From the NCBI GenBank assembly GCA_026418755.1, contig JAOAAR010000034.1, positions 1 through 10,763 on the forward strand: a DNA stretch of 10,763 bases, given 5' to 3'. Numbering within the stretch: the first letter of the stretch is position 1; the number at the start of each line of letters is the position of its first letter. This DNA comes from Planctomycetota bacterium. GTDB taxonomy: Bacteria > Planctomycetota > SKW154. A model generated the notes under the pieces. It did not search any database and was not told the origin of the DNA. It saw only the letters and a program-made list of their open reading frames with translations. Position numbers and translations under genes: made by a program. This document shows positions 1 through 6,432 of this stretch, piece after piece.

Positions 1-616
1 GATAAGGGGTGCCGAATCCTGCTGCACTTCCTAATGGACTTCTGTTCAGCCTCTCCCTCACAAAAGAGAGAAGTGCAATGTCATCCTCAATCAAAGCGGC
101 GAACGAACCAAGCCAAACCCCCACCGTCGTCGGCATCGCACGCTGCGAGTGTGTATAACCAGGCATCCCGAGTTCACGAAACTCTTCCGAACGCTTCTCG
201 AACGCAGCCTTCAGAGATTCCAATTTCTTTATCAGAGTCCCTATCGCATCTTTGCAATATAACCTTACAATGTTCAGTACCTGCTCATTCCGTGAACGGA
301 AGATATGGATTTTGAACGCTGTTTCCCCGACTTTGCGCACCAGAAAGTTCTCTAACGCCCCGTGACAGTCCTCTTCATCCACCTGAATTTTGAACTCTCC
401 ACGCCCCAAAAGGTACTCCAACTCGTCCAGCGCGTTCTCTATCTTCTGCCTCTCTGCCCCAGAGATAATACCCATCTTAAGCAACATATCGGAATGCGCT
501 CTTGTACTTGCTACTTCGTATTTCATGAGCATAAGGTCAACCTCTGGGTCATCACCTACGGTATACCTCTCAATGAGTGGGTCTAGCGCTCTTTTAGTAC
601 TCCACATCTTACCCAT
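1..616 (-). CDS. argH: Argininosuccinate lyase, N-terminal part (cut by left edge)
   Basis: This gene cleaves argininosuccinate to arginine and fumarate, the last step of arginine synthesis. It is in the cytoplasm, and the family acts as a homotetramer. The first 205 residues are visible, read leftwards off the window. They show the family landmarks in order: WSTKRALDPLIERYTVG near the start, TRAHSDML at about 38-45, SRNEQV at 108-113 (usually SRNDQV), GYTHSQRAMP at 153-162 with the family's active-site-loop His at 156, and PLGSAAGFGTP at 194-204. The Asp-to-Glu change in SRNEQV and Leu-to-Ser in GYTHSQ are small departures from the common form. The start ATG at 616-614 follows GAGGAGGC with a spacing of about 5-6 bases. 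It is the last visible gene of the lat-argG-argH unit, 32 bases after a short decayed argH-like reading frame. The start of this long open frame was read by hand-translating the reverse strand, with no stop or frameshift. Confidence 0.95.
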   Translation of the reverse strand, partial: MGKMWSTKRALDPLIERYTVGDDPEVDLMLMKYEVASTRAHSDMLLKMGIISGAERQKIENALDELEYLLGRGEFKIQVDEEDCHGALENFLVRKVGETAFKIHIFRSRNEQVLNIVRLYCKDAIGTLIKKLESLKAAFEKRSEEFRELGMPGYTHSQRAMPTTVGVWLGSFAALIEDDIALLSFVRERLNRSPLGSAAGFGTPY

Positions 617-648
617 AAAAAGCCTCCTCAATCCGCCTTTCGCACCTT

Positions 649-894
649 TTACTCATTCTCAAAACTATGCCGACAGTAGAGTTTTATCAAGTCGAACACA
701 TCTCTTTTTATCTTTTCTGAGAATTCTTTCTCGTTCTCCCAGTCGTTACTTTTCTCCAAAAGCATATCACAATGTGCTCTTGGGTTCAACAAGTCCTGTG
801 TAAAAGGTGGAGATTCAACTCTCTCTTCCCCATTCACGAAAGAGGTTCCAATCAGAAGCCCTAATGCTCCTCCATTGCTTCGTGTCTTTCCCAT
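649..894 (-). CDS. Short ORF: decayed, internally deleted copy of the ArgH N-terminus
   Basis: This 81-residue frame aligns without gaps to the first 48 residues of the neighbouring ArgH. Identical positions are MGK at 1-3, S6, A10, L11, L14, I15, V20, V26, RAH at 39-41 and DMLL at 43-46: 17 of 48. After that, a match resumes around VFDLIKLYC (66-74) against VLNIVRLYC of ArgH (113-121), which implies a deletion of about 47 residues. The frame stops soon after, so the catalytic parts of the lyase (SRNDQV, GYTHxQ, the GSxxM loop) are absent. It has a clean start: AAGGAGGAAAGGTT directly before the ATG at 894, 15 bases after argG ends. The simplest reading is a tandem duplicate of the argH 5' end that has decayed. 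A small protein with a retained, non-catalytic role (for example tetramer interaction) cannot be excluded, because the frame and ribosome site are intact. Confidence 0.6.
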   Translation of the reverse strand: MGKTRSNGGALGLLIGTSFVNGEERVESPPFTQDLLNPRAHCDMLLEKSNDWENEKEFSEKIKRDVFDLIKLYCRHSFENE

Positions 895-909
895 AACCTT
901 TCCTCCTTC

Positions 910-2187
910 TTATTCTGAACCATTCTGACGCACCTTGTTCACTGTGCGCATTTGTAACGAATACAACTCGATAAACGGCGCCGAGGCATTTTTGTTAAAC
1001 ACCCGCTCTCTCTCAAATGTCGCCAGAGAAACATCACAAAGAGAATAAGGGCTTTCAACCGCAGTCGCCCTGCAAGCCCCCTTGTAAAGGTTTAGAGTCA
1101 CCGTTCCTGTTACCCATCTTTGCGTACATTGGATAAACGCATCTAACGCCTCCCGAAGCGGTTCGAACCACTTCCCGTCATAGACCATCTGTGCCCACTT
1201 GGCTTCTACCCCCTTCTTGAAAAACAACTCCTCCTTGCTCAATACCAGCGCTTCCAACGCTTTGTGCGCTGTAATCAGAATATGCGCCGCAGGACTCTCA
1301 TACACCCCTCGCACTTTCAGCCCCACGATTCTGTCCTCTATCAACACCGTCACACCCACTCCGTGTAGCGCACCCAGGCGGTTTAAAGTCCTTATCAGTT
1401 CTACCTCTTTCATCGGCACACCGTCAACGCTAACAGGCACTCCCTCTTCAAAGCCCACTTTCACATCAACAGACTCATCAGGGGCGTTCTGTGGCGTGCT
1501 GCAAACACGCAAAATCTTCTCAAACGGCGGGGACACGCCAGGCTCCTCTATCTCCTTCCCCTCGCTTGTTATTCCCCAAATGTTGTCATCATGCGAATAG
1601 GGACATCTCTTCAACTTCCCTGCATCTATCCCATGCTCCATTGCGTACTCATACTCCTCCTCTCTCCCCATCCCCCACTCCCGGACAGGAGCCACTATTT
1701 TCATCCAGGGTGCCAGAGTCAATACACCACCATCAAAACGCACCTGGTCGTTTCCCTTTCCCGTACAGCCATGCCCAATCGCATCAGCACCAACATCCGC
1801 CGCCACCTTAACAGCCACCTCACAAGTCAGTACTCTCCCAAGAGGAGTGCTCAAATAGTACCCATCATACTGCCCGTTCGCTTTTATCGCCTTGAAAATG
1901 CATCTCTTCACAAATTCCTCCGTCATGTCCACTACTATCGCATCTTTCGCTCCTAGCGAAAGAGCCCTTCTCTTTATCTCCTCCATATCGTCCATAAACT
2001 GCCCTAAGTTCACCGTCAAAGTCACCACCTCGCAGTCGTAATGCTCCTTAAGCCATGGGATCATAACTGAACTATCAAGCCCCCCAGAATAAAGCAGAAG
2101 CACCTTCTTCACCTTACCTTTTATCCCCTCATAAGAGGCTACCTTCAGGTACTTCTTCCCCCATTTCTCTTCACTACCTTCTGCCAT
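910..2187 (-). CDS. argG: Argininosuccinate synthase
   Basis: This enzyme joins citrulline and aspartate with ATP to give argininosuccinate, the penultimate step of arginine synthesis in the cytoplasm. The 425-residue protein has the N-type ATP pyrophosphatase loop YSGGLDSS at 33-40, GHGCTGKGNDQVRF at 138-151 (with the Asn and Asp that contact citrulline in the family), APVREW at 166-171, YSHDDNIWG at 197-205, GVYESP further on, and SPYSLCD in the C-terminal part. It is slightly longer than the usual ~400 residues, mostly because of about 25 extra residues before the P-loop. The start is supported by AGGAGG eight bases before the ATG at 2187. That ribosome site overlaps the TAG stop of lat, so the two genes are probably translationally coupled (12-base gap). 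The residues expected for citrulline and aspartate look intact, so standard arginine synthesis is likely rather than a changed substrate. Confidence 0.97.
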   Translation of the reverse strand: MAEGSEEKWGKKYLKVASYEGIKGKVKKVLLLYSGGLDSSVMIPWLKEHYDCEVVTLTVNLGQFMDDMEEIKRRALSLGAKDAIVVDMTEEFVKRCIFKAIKANGQYDGYYLSTPLGRVLTCEVAVKVAADVGADAIGHGCTGKGNDQVRFDGGVLTLAPWMKIVAPVREWGMGREEEYEYAMEHGIDAGKLKRCPYSHDDNIWGITSEGKEIEEPGVSPPFEKILRVCSTPQNAPDESVDVKVGFEEGVPVSVDGVPMKEVELIRTLNRLGALHGVGVTVLIEDRIVGLKVRGVYESPAAHILITAHKALEALVLSKEELFFKKGVEAKWAQMVYDGKWFEPLREALDAFIQCTQRWVTGTVTLNLYKGACRATAVESPYSLCDVSLATFERERVFNKNASAPFIELYSLQMRTVNKVRQNGSE

Positions 2188-2199
2188 CTCATCATCCTC

Positions 2200-3549
2200 C
2201 TATTTCAACTTTTTCAGACTCTTCTCAATCGCTGCCGTCACCACATCCACCTCCTTCTCCGAAAAGATGAGCGCAGGACGAAAACGCACCGACTTCGACC
2301 CCACCCCTAAACTTACCACCTTTTCTCCCCACAAAGCGTTGCGGAGTCTGTTGCGACTCTCTCCGTCAGGTAAGTCAAACGCTATGAATAAACCTCTCCC
2401 TCTCACATTGCTTATCAACCCTTTGCTCTTCTTTGATAACTCCCACAACCTCTCAACAAAATACTCACCTACTTCCGCAGACTTCTCTATCAAACTCTCT
2501 TCCTTCATCACCTCGATATACCGAATCCCACGCACCATATCTACAAGATTGCCTCCCCAAGTCGAGTTTATTCTCCCGCTCACCGTAAAAACATTCTCCT
2601 TCACCTCGTCTACTCTCTCACTCACCATAATCCCACACACCTGCGTCTTCTTACCGAAAACAAGAATGTCAGGTACGACGCCAAAATGCTCGTAACACCA
2701 CATCTTCCCAGTCGCTCCGCATCCTGTTTGAATCTCGTCAAACACAAGCATCACATCGCTCTCATCGCAAATCTTCCGCAACTCTTTCAGAAACTCTCCT
2801 CTGAAATGATTGTCTCCACCTTCCCCTTGTATAGGCTCAATGATGAGCGCAGCCACATCATCGCCGTCTTCTTTCAGAATCTTCTTTATCTTCTTAAGCA
2901 CCTTCTCTTCTTTCTCCTTCACCTCCTTCAGAACAGATTCAGTCACTGGAAATCTCAACTTCGGGTTCTCCACCATATACCACGGAAGACGCGGATAATA
3001 GTCAATTTTTACCCCCGCAGTGTGAGTGCAGGAGAGAGCGTAACCTGTTCTTCCGTGGAACGCCTCGTCGAAGTAGATGACCTTCTTACCCAGTTCGCCT
3101 TTACCTTTTTTCAGGTTTTTGCGTACCTTCCAGTCGAAGGCGCATTTGAGGGCGTTTTCAACCGCGGGTGCGCCGCCGCCAACAAAGAACAGGTGCTTGA
3201 AATGAGAAGGCATTGCAAGTTGAGCGAAGTTCTTGACGAAAGCGGCATAGGTGGTGCAGTAGATATCCGAGTTAGCAGGATTGGAGAGAGCGGCTATTTG
3301 AAGTTCTTTGAGGAAGGAAGGCTCGAACATTTTTGGGTGATTATGCCCCAACGGCAGAGAGGCAAAATAACTGTAACAGTCTAAAAATTTCTCTCCTGAA
3401 AGCGAATCGTAGATATAGTTGCCACTGCTTTTTTCAAGGTCTATCACTATCTCGAAGCCATCTACCAAGATGTGCTGTGACAGAGTGCTTAACACCTCAG
3501 AAGGAAGAATCTTCAAACAACTCTTTTCTTTCAACAGTTCTAAAGCCAT
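2200..3549 (-). CDS. lat: L-lysine 6-transaminase (class III PLP aminotransferase)
   Basis: Lysine epsilon-aminotransferases move the terminal amino group of lysine to 2-oxoglutarate, giving 2-aminoadipate 6-semialdehyde and glutamate. The 449-residue protein resembles the LAT family rather than the general ornithine/acetylornithine branch. Examples are HILVDGFEIVIDLEKSSGNY near residue 26, SNPANSDIY at about 89-97, IIEPIQGEGGDNHFR at 236-250, FDEIQTGCG at 270-278, VFGKKTQVCG at 297-306 and INSTWGGNLVDMVR at 327-340. The PLP-lysine is K300. E243, T330 and R422 sit at the numbers I recall for substrate-site residues of the Mycobacterium tuberculosis enzyme, which is also about 449 residues long. 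The ATG at 3549 has AGGAGG eight bases upstream. It is the first structural gene of the operon and lies against argG. The substrate in vivo (lysine, ornithine or another omega-amine) is inferred from family only. Confidence 0.9.
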   Translation of the reverse strand: MALELLKEKSCLKILPSEVLSTLSQHILVDGFEIVIDLEKSSGNYIYDSLSGEKFLDCYSYFASLPLGHNHPKMFEPSFLKELQIAALSNPANSDIYCTTYAAFVKNFAQLAMPSHFKHLFFVGGGAPAVENALKCAFDWKVRKNLKKGKGELGKKVIYFDEAFHGRTGYALSCTHTAGVKIDYYPRLPWYMVENPKLRFPVTESVLKEVKEKEEKVLKKIKKILKEDGDDVAALIIEPIQGEGGDNHFRGEFLKELRKICDESDVMLVFDEIQTGCGATGKMWCYEHFGVVPDILVFGKKTQVCGIMVSERVDEVKENVFTVSGRINSTWGGNLVDMVRGIRYIEVMKEESLIEKSAEVGEYFVERLWELSKKSKGLISNVRGRGLFIAFDLPDGESRNRLRNALWGEKVVSLGVGSKSVRFRPALIFSEKEVDVVTAAIEKSLKKLK

Positions 3550-3613
3550 TTCATCTCCTCCTAAAAAGAATCCAAAAAATGGTATAAAAAGATTTGTTTG
3601 GTTGAAAGAGAGG

Positions 3614-3666
3614 AAAAAAAGAAGAACTACGAGCGCCTCGGTCGCCCGACTGGCGGCATCAGTTCT
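3614..3666 (-). terminator. Intrinsic-terminator-like hairpin in the lat leader (possible attenuator)
   Basis: On the minus strand AGAACT (3666-3661) pairs perfectly with AGTTCT (3628-3623). Between them lie further pairings, chiefly CGCC with GGCG and a small GTC/GAC tip, with mismatches and bulges. The stem is followed at once by TC and seven T residues (3620-3614). It lies after the predicted promoter and before lat, so it would stop transcription inside the operon's own leader. The left arm could instead pair with GTTCT at 3686-3682, a possible competing structure. That the element is regulated is inference. Confidence 0.5.
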
Positions 3667-3695
3667 CTGTCATAGGTGTTAAGAACGAGATCCAT
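3627..3695 (-). CDS. Possible 22-residue leader peptide, Arg-rich end
   Basis: A short frame starts with ATG at 3695 and ends with TAG at 3627. It begins MDLVLNTYDREL and ends GRPRRS, with a PP pair in the middle. Four of 22 codons are Arg, three of them in the last five sense codons. AAGGTG lies five bases before the ATG, a usable ribosome site, and the ATG is about 25 bases after the predicted transcription start. Its last third is exactly the right half of the terminator-like hairpin, so a ribosome halted at the Arg codons would keep that hairpin open. Because the operon downstream makes arginine, ribosome-mediated attenuation by Arg-tRNA supply is a natural hypothesis. I do not recognise the peptide, and such a short frame could arise by chance. 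Confidence 0.42.
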   Translation of the reverse strand: MDLVLNTYDRELMPPVGRPRRS

Positions 3696-3705
3696 AAATA
3701 CACCT
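3674..3705 (-). promoter_or_regulatory. Leader hairpin covering the ribosome site of the leader peptide
   Basis: AGGTGT (3705-3700) and ACACCT (3679-3674) form a perfect 6-bp inverted repeat with a 20-base loop on the minus strand. The left arm contains part of the Shine-Dalgarno site of the leader frame and the loop holds its ATG, so folding would limit leader translation. The loop also holds the GTTCT that could compete for the terminator's left arm. The stem is short, so this is a weak call. Confidence 0.3.
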
Positions 3706-3726
3706 TGTTACTCTAATCAAAGAAAA

Positions 3727-3755
3727 ATAATGACGGCAGAGAGCATTCTTGTCAA
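3727..3755 (-). promoter_or_regulatory. Sigma70-type promoter for lat-argG-argH
   Basis: On the minus strand there is a perfect -35 TTGACA (3755-3750), a 17-base spacer, and a -10 CATTAT (3732-3727, four of six to TATAAT). Transcription would begin near 3720, leaving a leader of about 170 bases before lat. A/T runs lie just upstream of the -35 box. The position in the gap between the acs and lat genes supports a separate transcription unit. Confidence 0.6.
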
Positions 3756-3887
3756 GCAAAAAATTTCATCAGGTTGAAAAAATATTAAAAACACGCTGTT
3801 ATCAATTTTTAAACCGAGCGTTAGAAAAGGGAGAAATTTTACTTCTTACTTCTAGTAACTGTAACCTTTTCCTGCATATTTTTGCTG

Positions 3888-4685
3888 TTATCGGCGCAAG
3901 GATGCAATGGCGGCTTTTATGTAGTCGTCGGAGTATATCATTTTGTTTAAAAGCATTTCTGCGGTAATCCAAGCGTCCATCAGTTCCTTGTCAAGAACAT
4001 CGCAGATGGCGGAATCCATTCCTGCGGCAGCGAACATCACAACAGCGGTACGGTTGATAAGAGAACGATTGGCTGCTCCTTGCGAAATGTTTGAGAGTCC
4101 ACATGTGATATGAGGAGGAGGGTCGCTCATCAGTCTAATCTGCTGGATGACTTCGAGGATGATTTTCGGTTGCCGCTGGTCAACATTTACAGGAAGAAAG
4201 ATGGGGTCAATAAAAATGTGCTCGACAGGAACATTGTGCTCTTGTGCCTTCGTGAGTATAGTCATAGCGTTGTCCAGTCTCTTGGCAACATCCTGACTTA
4301 CTCCTTCCTTGTCCATAGTGAGACAGATTAGGCTTGCGTTTTTTTCACTACACAGCGCAAAATAAGTGTCTAATTTCTCGGGGTCAGCCTGACAAGAGTT
4401 GATGAGGACAGGCTTATCGGCGACTTCAAGCCCTGCTTTAATAACCTCGAGTTTCTGGCTATCGAGAGCAAGCGGCGTTTTGACTACCTCTTGAATTGTC
4501 TCCACGAGCCACTTCATCGCGCCTGTCTGGTCTCGTGCTGCTGTGCCGACATTCACATCAAGATAAGCAGCACCTGCTTCAGCCTGCCTGCGGGCAAGGT
4601 CTTGAATAACTTTTTTGTTTTTGTCGGCGATTGCTTGCCGCACATCCTTGAACATCCCATTAATTCTCTCCGCAATCGCTATCAT
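3888..4685 (-). CDS. acsE: Methyltetrahydrofolate:corrinoid/iron-sulfur protein methyltransferase
   Basis: MeTr moves the methyl group from 5-methyl-tetrahydrofolate to the cobalt of the corrinoid/iron-sulfur protein, the bridge between the methyl branch and acetyl-CoA synthesis in the Wood-Ljungdahl pathway. The 265-residue protein is the usual length (about 262 in Moorella) and is a pterin-binding (DHPS-like) TIM barrel from end to end. It has ERINGMF at 6-12, LDVNVG at 42-47, LDS at 74-76, INS at 95-97, IDP at 159-161 and GLSNISQ at 196-202. The folate-site residues D75, N96, D160 and N199 fall at the same numbers as I recall for the Moorella enzyme. The ATG at 4685 follows AGGAGGGTTATAGG. 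It lies 60 bases after acsD and is the last gene of this operon. Confidence 0.95.
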   Translation of the reverse strand: MIAIAERINGMFKDVRQAIADKNKKVIQDLARRQAEAGAAYLDVNVGTAARDQTGAMKWLVETIQEVVKTPLALDSQKLEVIKAGLEVADKPVLINSCQADPEKLDTYFALCSEKNASLICLTMDKEGVSQDVAKRLDNAMTILTKAQEHNVPVEHIFIDPIFLPVNVDQRQPKIILEVIQQIRLMSDPPPHITCGLSNISQGAANRSLINRTAVVMFAAAGMDSAICDVLDKELMDAWITAEMLLNKMIYSDDYIKAAIASLRR

Positions 4686-4745
4686 CCTATAACCCTCCTA
4701 TACTCTATTTCTTTAGAAAAGGGGCTTTTTCTCTTTTTAAGGAAT

Positions 4746-5708
4746 CTATTGCCAGAGACGAGCGATGTATTTTTGCACCGTCTTAATTGCGTCGGGATGG
4801 CGCATTAAAAGTATATCGACTCCGCTTAAAAGCATCCCAACCGCTGTGGTAATCTCCCACAGAGGACCCCGGACGGATTCGCTGCCCCACTGCGGAAACT
4901 CGCTTTGAGGCGCTTTTGCTTCTTTTGCCTTCCACGCTTCGTCCCCTCCTGTTGCAAGCATTGGAATCCCCATCAGTTTGTCACCGCCGAGCCCTGCCAG
5001 TCTCTGCCGCTCCTGAATCGAGTATGTATATTCGAAGCCGTAGCCCAGGGCTCCTGTCGCCTGAAACATCACGATTCTGTTGAGAGGAAATTCCATATCT
5101 GACAAGAGGATGTTTACTTGCTTGCCGATATTGATATCTAGCGGTGCCTCCGAAATTAAGCAATGTCCATCCGCCTGCGCTACTGCACAAAGAGTCTTGT
5201 AGTTATGCTGTGTTGCTGCTCCTAACAGTACACGCTCACCACGCAGAGCCGAACTCACCTTCGGCATCACCGCATTGTCCTTCTCTACCACTCCCGTCCC
5301 CCAGACGATGAGGGGAACACCTACCGCCTCTTTCAGTTTCGTCACCACACTCGCTGCATAATCCGCGTCCCTGTTACCAGTGTCGGGATGGCATCCTGAA
5401 AGAGTGAGTGCTATCATCTCAACCTTCAATTCTTCGACGCAAAACTTTGCCCATCTGCCGACATCGTTATAAACGCTCTTATAAGGCTCTTTGAGAAGGG
5501 GGTGCCATTCATCTGGTACAATGTCCAGGATATGGGCTGCAATGACAGGTTTGTTCCCCCCTGCAGACTCGAATGGAAGAAACGGAAGCCCTTTATGACC
5601 GCCGACTTTCACTACCGAGGTACGCGTACCTCCTTCCGCAGATGTGGCGCCTATTTGAACCTCCACTATTCCACCTGCCCACTTTTCCTTAACTTCTGGG
5701 ATTGGCAT
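4746..5708 (-). CDS. acsD: Corrinoid/iron-sulfur protein small subunit (CODH/ACS delta)
   Basis: AcsD (CdhD) pairs with AcsC to form the corrinoid/iron-sulfur protein that carries the methyl group from AcsE to acetyl-CoA synthase. The predicted protein is 320 residues, close to the 323 of the Moorella subunit, and is a TIM barrel. The recognisable segments are KWAGGIVEVQIGATSAEGGTR near the N-terminus, ALTLSGCHPDTGNRDA in the middle, and the strongly conserved ATGALGYGFEYTYSIQERQR towards the C-terminus. I chose the ATG at 5708 because AAGGAGTAAGAGG precedes it. The frame remains open to a TTG at 5771, but that start has no ribosome site and would add 21 unrelated residues. The large subunit AcsC, which carries the [4Fe-4S] cluster, is not in this window. 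Confidence 0.95.
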   Translation of the reverse strand: MPIPEVKEKWAGGIVEVQIGATSAEGGTRTSVVKVGGHKGLPFLPFESAGGNKPVIAAHILDIVPDEWHPLLKEPYKSVYNDVGRWAKFCVEELKVEMIALTLSGCHPDTGNRDADYAASVVTKLKEAVGVPLIVWGTGVVEKDNAVMPKVSSALRGERVLLGAATQHNYKTLCAVAQADGHCLISEAPLDINIGKQVNILLSDMEFPLNRIVMFQATGALGYGFEYTYSIQERQRLAGLGGDKLMGIPMLATGGDEAWKAKEAKAPQSEFPQWGSESVRGPLWEITTAVGMLLSGVDILLMRHPDAIKTVQKYIARLWQ

Positions 5709-5841
5709 CCTCTTACTCCTTATAAAAATTCTGCTCGTTTTCTCCACCAGACACGCTGGTCGTTTTACCAAAGCGATATGCTTGACATTTCATTAGAGGC
5801 ATCTTCTGCCCCCTTCTTGTCGCTTTCCCCTGCTGTTTTTT

Positions 5842-5855
5842 GCCTCTTCGGAGGC
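5842..5855 (-). other. Small intercistronic hairpin before acsD
   Basis: GCCTC and GAGGC form a perfect 5-bp stem with a four-base loop: CGAA on the coding (minus) strand, TTCG on the plus strand. It begins two bases after the stop of the 187-aa gene. On the minus strand it is followed by A residues, not T, so it is not an intrinsic terminator for this operon. It may affect message stability or simply be chance. Confidence 0.3.
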
Positions 5856-5856
5856 G

Positions 5857-6420
5857 TTATTCGTAGATTCCAGTGTCACGAGAGGTCTTCTTATAACATG
5901 TCTCGCAGATGAACAGCACTCTCTTTTCTTCTGTTATCATAACACGAGAGGTACCTGCTGCAACGCTTCCACCGCATTTAGTACACATCGCGAGTTTTAC
6001 TCTCGGGTAGTTCCTTCTCACCTCTTGAGAAATCTCTTCGGAGGTGACCGCCACTGTTATGTTCTCGATTTCATAAAGGATGTTCAGGTCGTCAAGAATA
6101 GGAATATCATCCTTTGAGTTAAGAAGTATCACCATTTCAGTGGGGGAGACGGAGATTGGAGTTGCGGCGTAGTGTTCTGAGAGGTCGCCAAAAGCGAGTC
6201 TTCTGACAGCGGTAGGCGCTTTCAATCCGCCGAGTTGTGGCATTTTCAATGTCAATTGCGCCGTCCACGCCTCCCACAGGTCACTTCTGCTCAATAAACC
6301 CCTCTCCCTTAAAATCTCGCCCAACAGCCGTGGGCTTCTTTTTTGCTCCTCGAGCGCTGCTTGCAAGTCCTGTTCCGTTATCAAACCCGAAGCCAAAAGT
6401 ATCTGCCCGAACAAAACCAT
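5857..6420 (-). CDS. MshEN-like domain protein with C-terminal zinc ribbon
   Basis: The function of this 187-residue cytoplasmic protein is not known. Residues 3-26 and 32-55 are two 24-residue copies of the pattern L-x-G-x-x-L-x-x-x-G-L-x, separated by five residues. This is the layout of the MshEN domain at the N-terminus of type II secretion and pilus ATPases (GspE/PilB/MshE), which can bind cyclic di-GMP. Residues 60-140 continue like the second part of that N-terminal region, but no ATPase follows. Instead there is a zinc ribbon with CTKC at 146-149 and CETC at 172-175. The Arg that usually opens each MshEN copy is Leu in both here, so nucleotide binding is uncertain. The ATG at 6420 follows GGAGGGGAGG. 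It lies 12 bases after cooC and before acsD, suggesting a role in making or controlling the CODH/ACS system; that role is inferred from position alone. Confidence 0.8.
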   Translation of the reverse strand: MVLFGQILLASGLITEQDLQAALEEQKRSPRLLGEILRERGLLSRSDLWEAWTAQLTLKMPQLGGLKAPTAVRRLAFGDLSEHYAATPISVSPTEMVILLNSKDDIPILDDLNILYEIENITVAVTSEEISQEVRRNYPRVKLAMCTKCGGSVAAGTSRVMITEEKRVLFICETCYKKTSRDTGIYE

Positions 6421-6432
6421 CCTCTCCCCTCC

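Larger units (their letters stand above)
3550..3887. other. Intergenic stretch: leader and promoter of lat operon plus AT-rich spacer
   Basis: This 338-base gap separates acsE from lat. Positions 3550-3755 hold the lat ribosome site, a possible attenuator, a short leader frame and a promoter, each listed separately. Positions 3756-3887 are AT-rich with A/T runs just upstream of the -35 box, which could act as an UP-like element. I see no gene, tRNA or convincing terminator for acsE in that part; the best inverted repeat there has only 5 bp around a loop of about 20 bases. A GC-rich patch at about 3630-3660 stands out against the AT-rich surroundings and is the core of the leader hairpin. Confidence 0.6.

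Noticed and set aside
390..803. Plus-strand open frame of 137 codons
   Set aside because: It is antisense to argH and the argH-like copy, which have clear homology and ribosome sites; it has no recognisable domain.
2686..3384. Long plus-strand frame of 232 codons
   Set aside because: It is a shadow of lat on the other strand, which is unmistakable by motif and length.
3550..3720. Known riboswitch (lysine, T-box or similar) in the lat leader
   Set aside because: I could not find the conserved core motifs of those classes, for example the T-box sequence GGTGGTACCGCG; a peptide-type attenuator fits better.
3791..3821. Weak inverted repeat ACGCT/AGCGT followed by T residues, as a terminator for acsE
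   Set aside because: Only about five base pairs with a loop of about 20 bases; too weak to call.
4686..4745. AGAAAA/TTTTCT hairpin between acsD and acsE
   Set aside because: All but one pair per arm is A-T and there is no T-run after it; unlikely to end transcription inside the operon.
5709..5771. Upstream TTG start for acsD adding 21 residues
   Set aside because: No ribosome site precedes it, the added residues do not resemble the family, and the ATG at 5708 has AAGGAG at good spacing.
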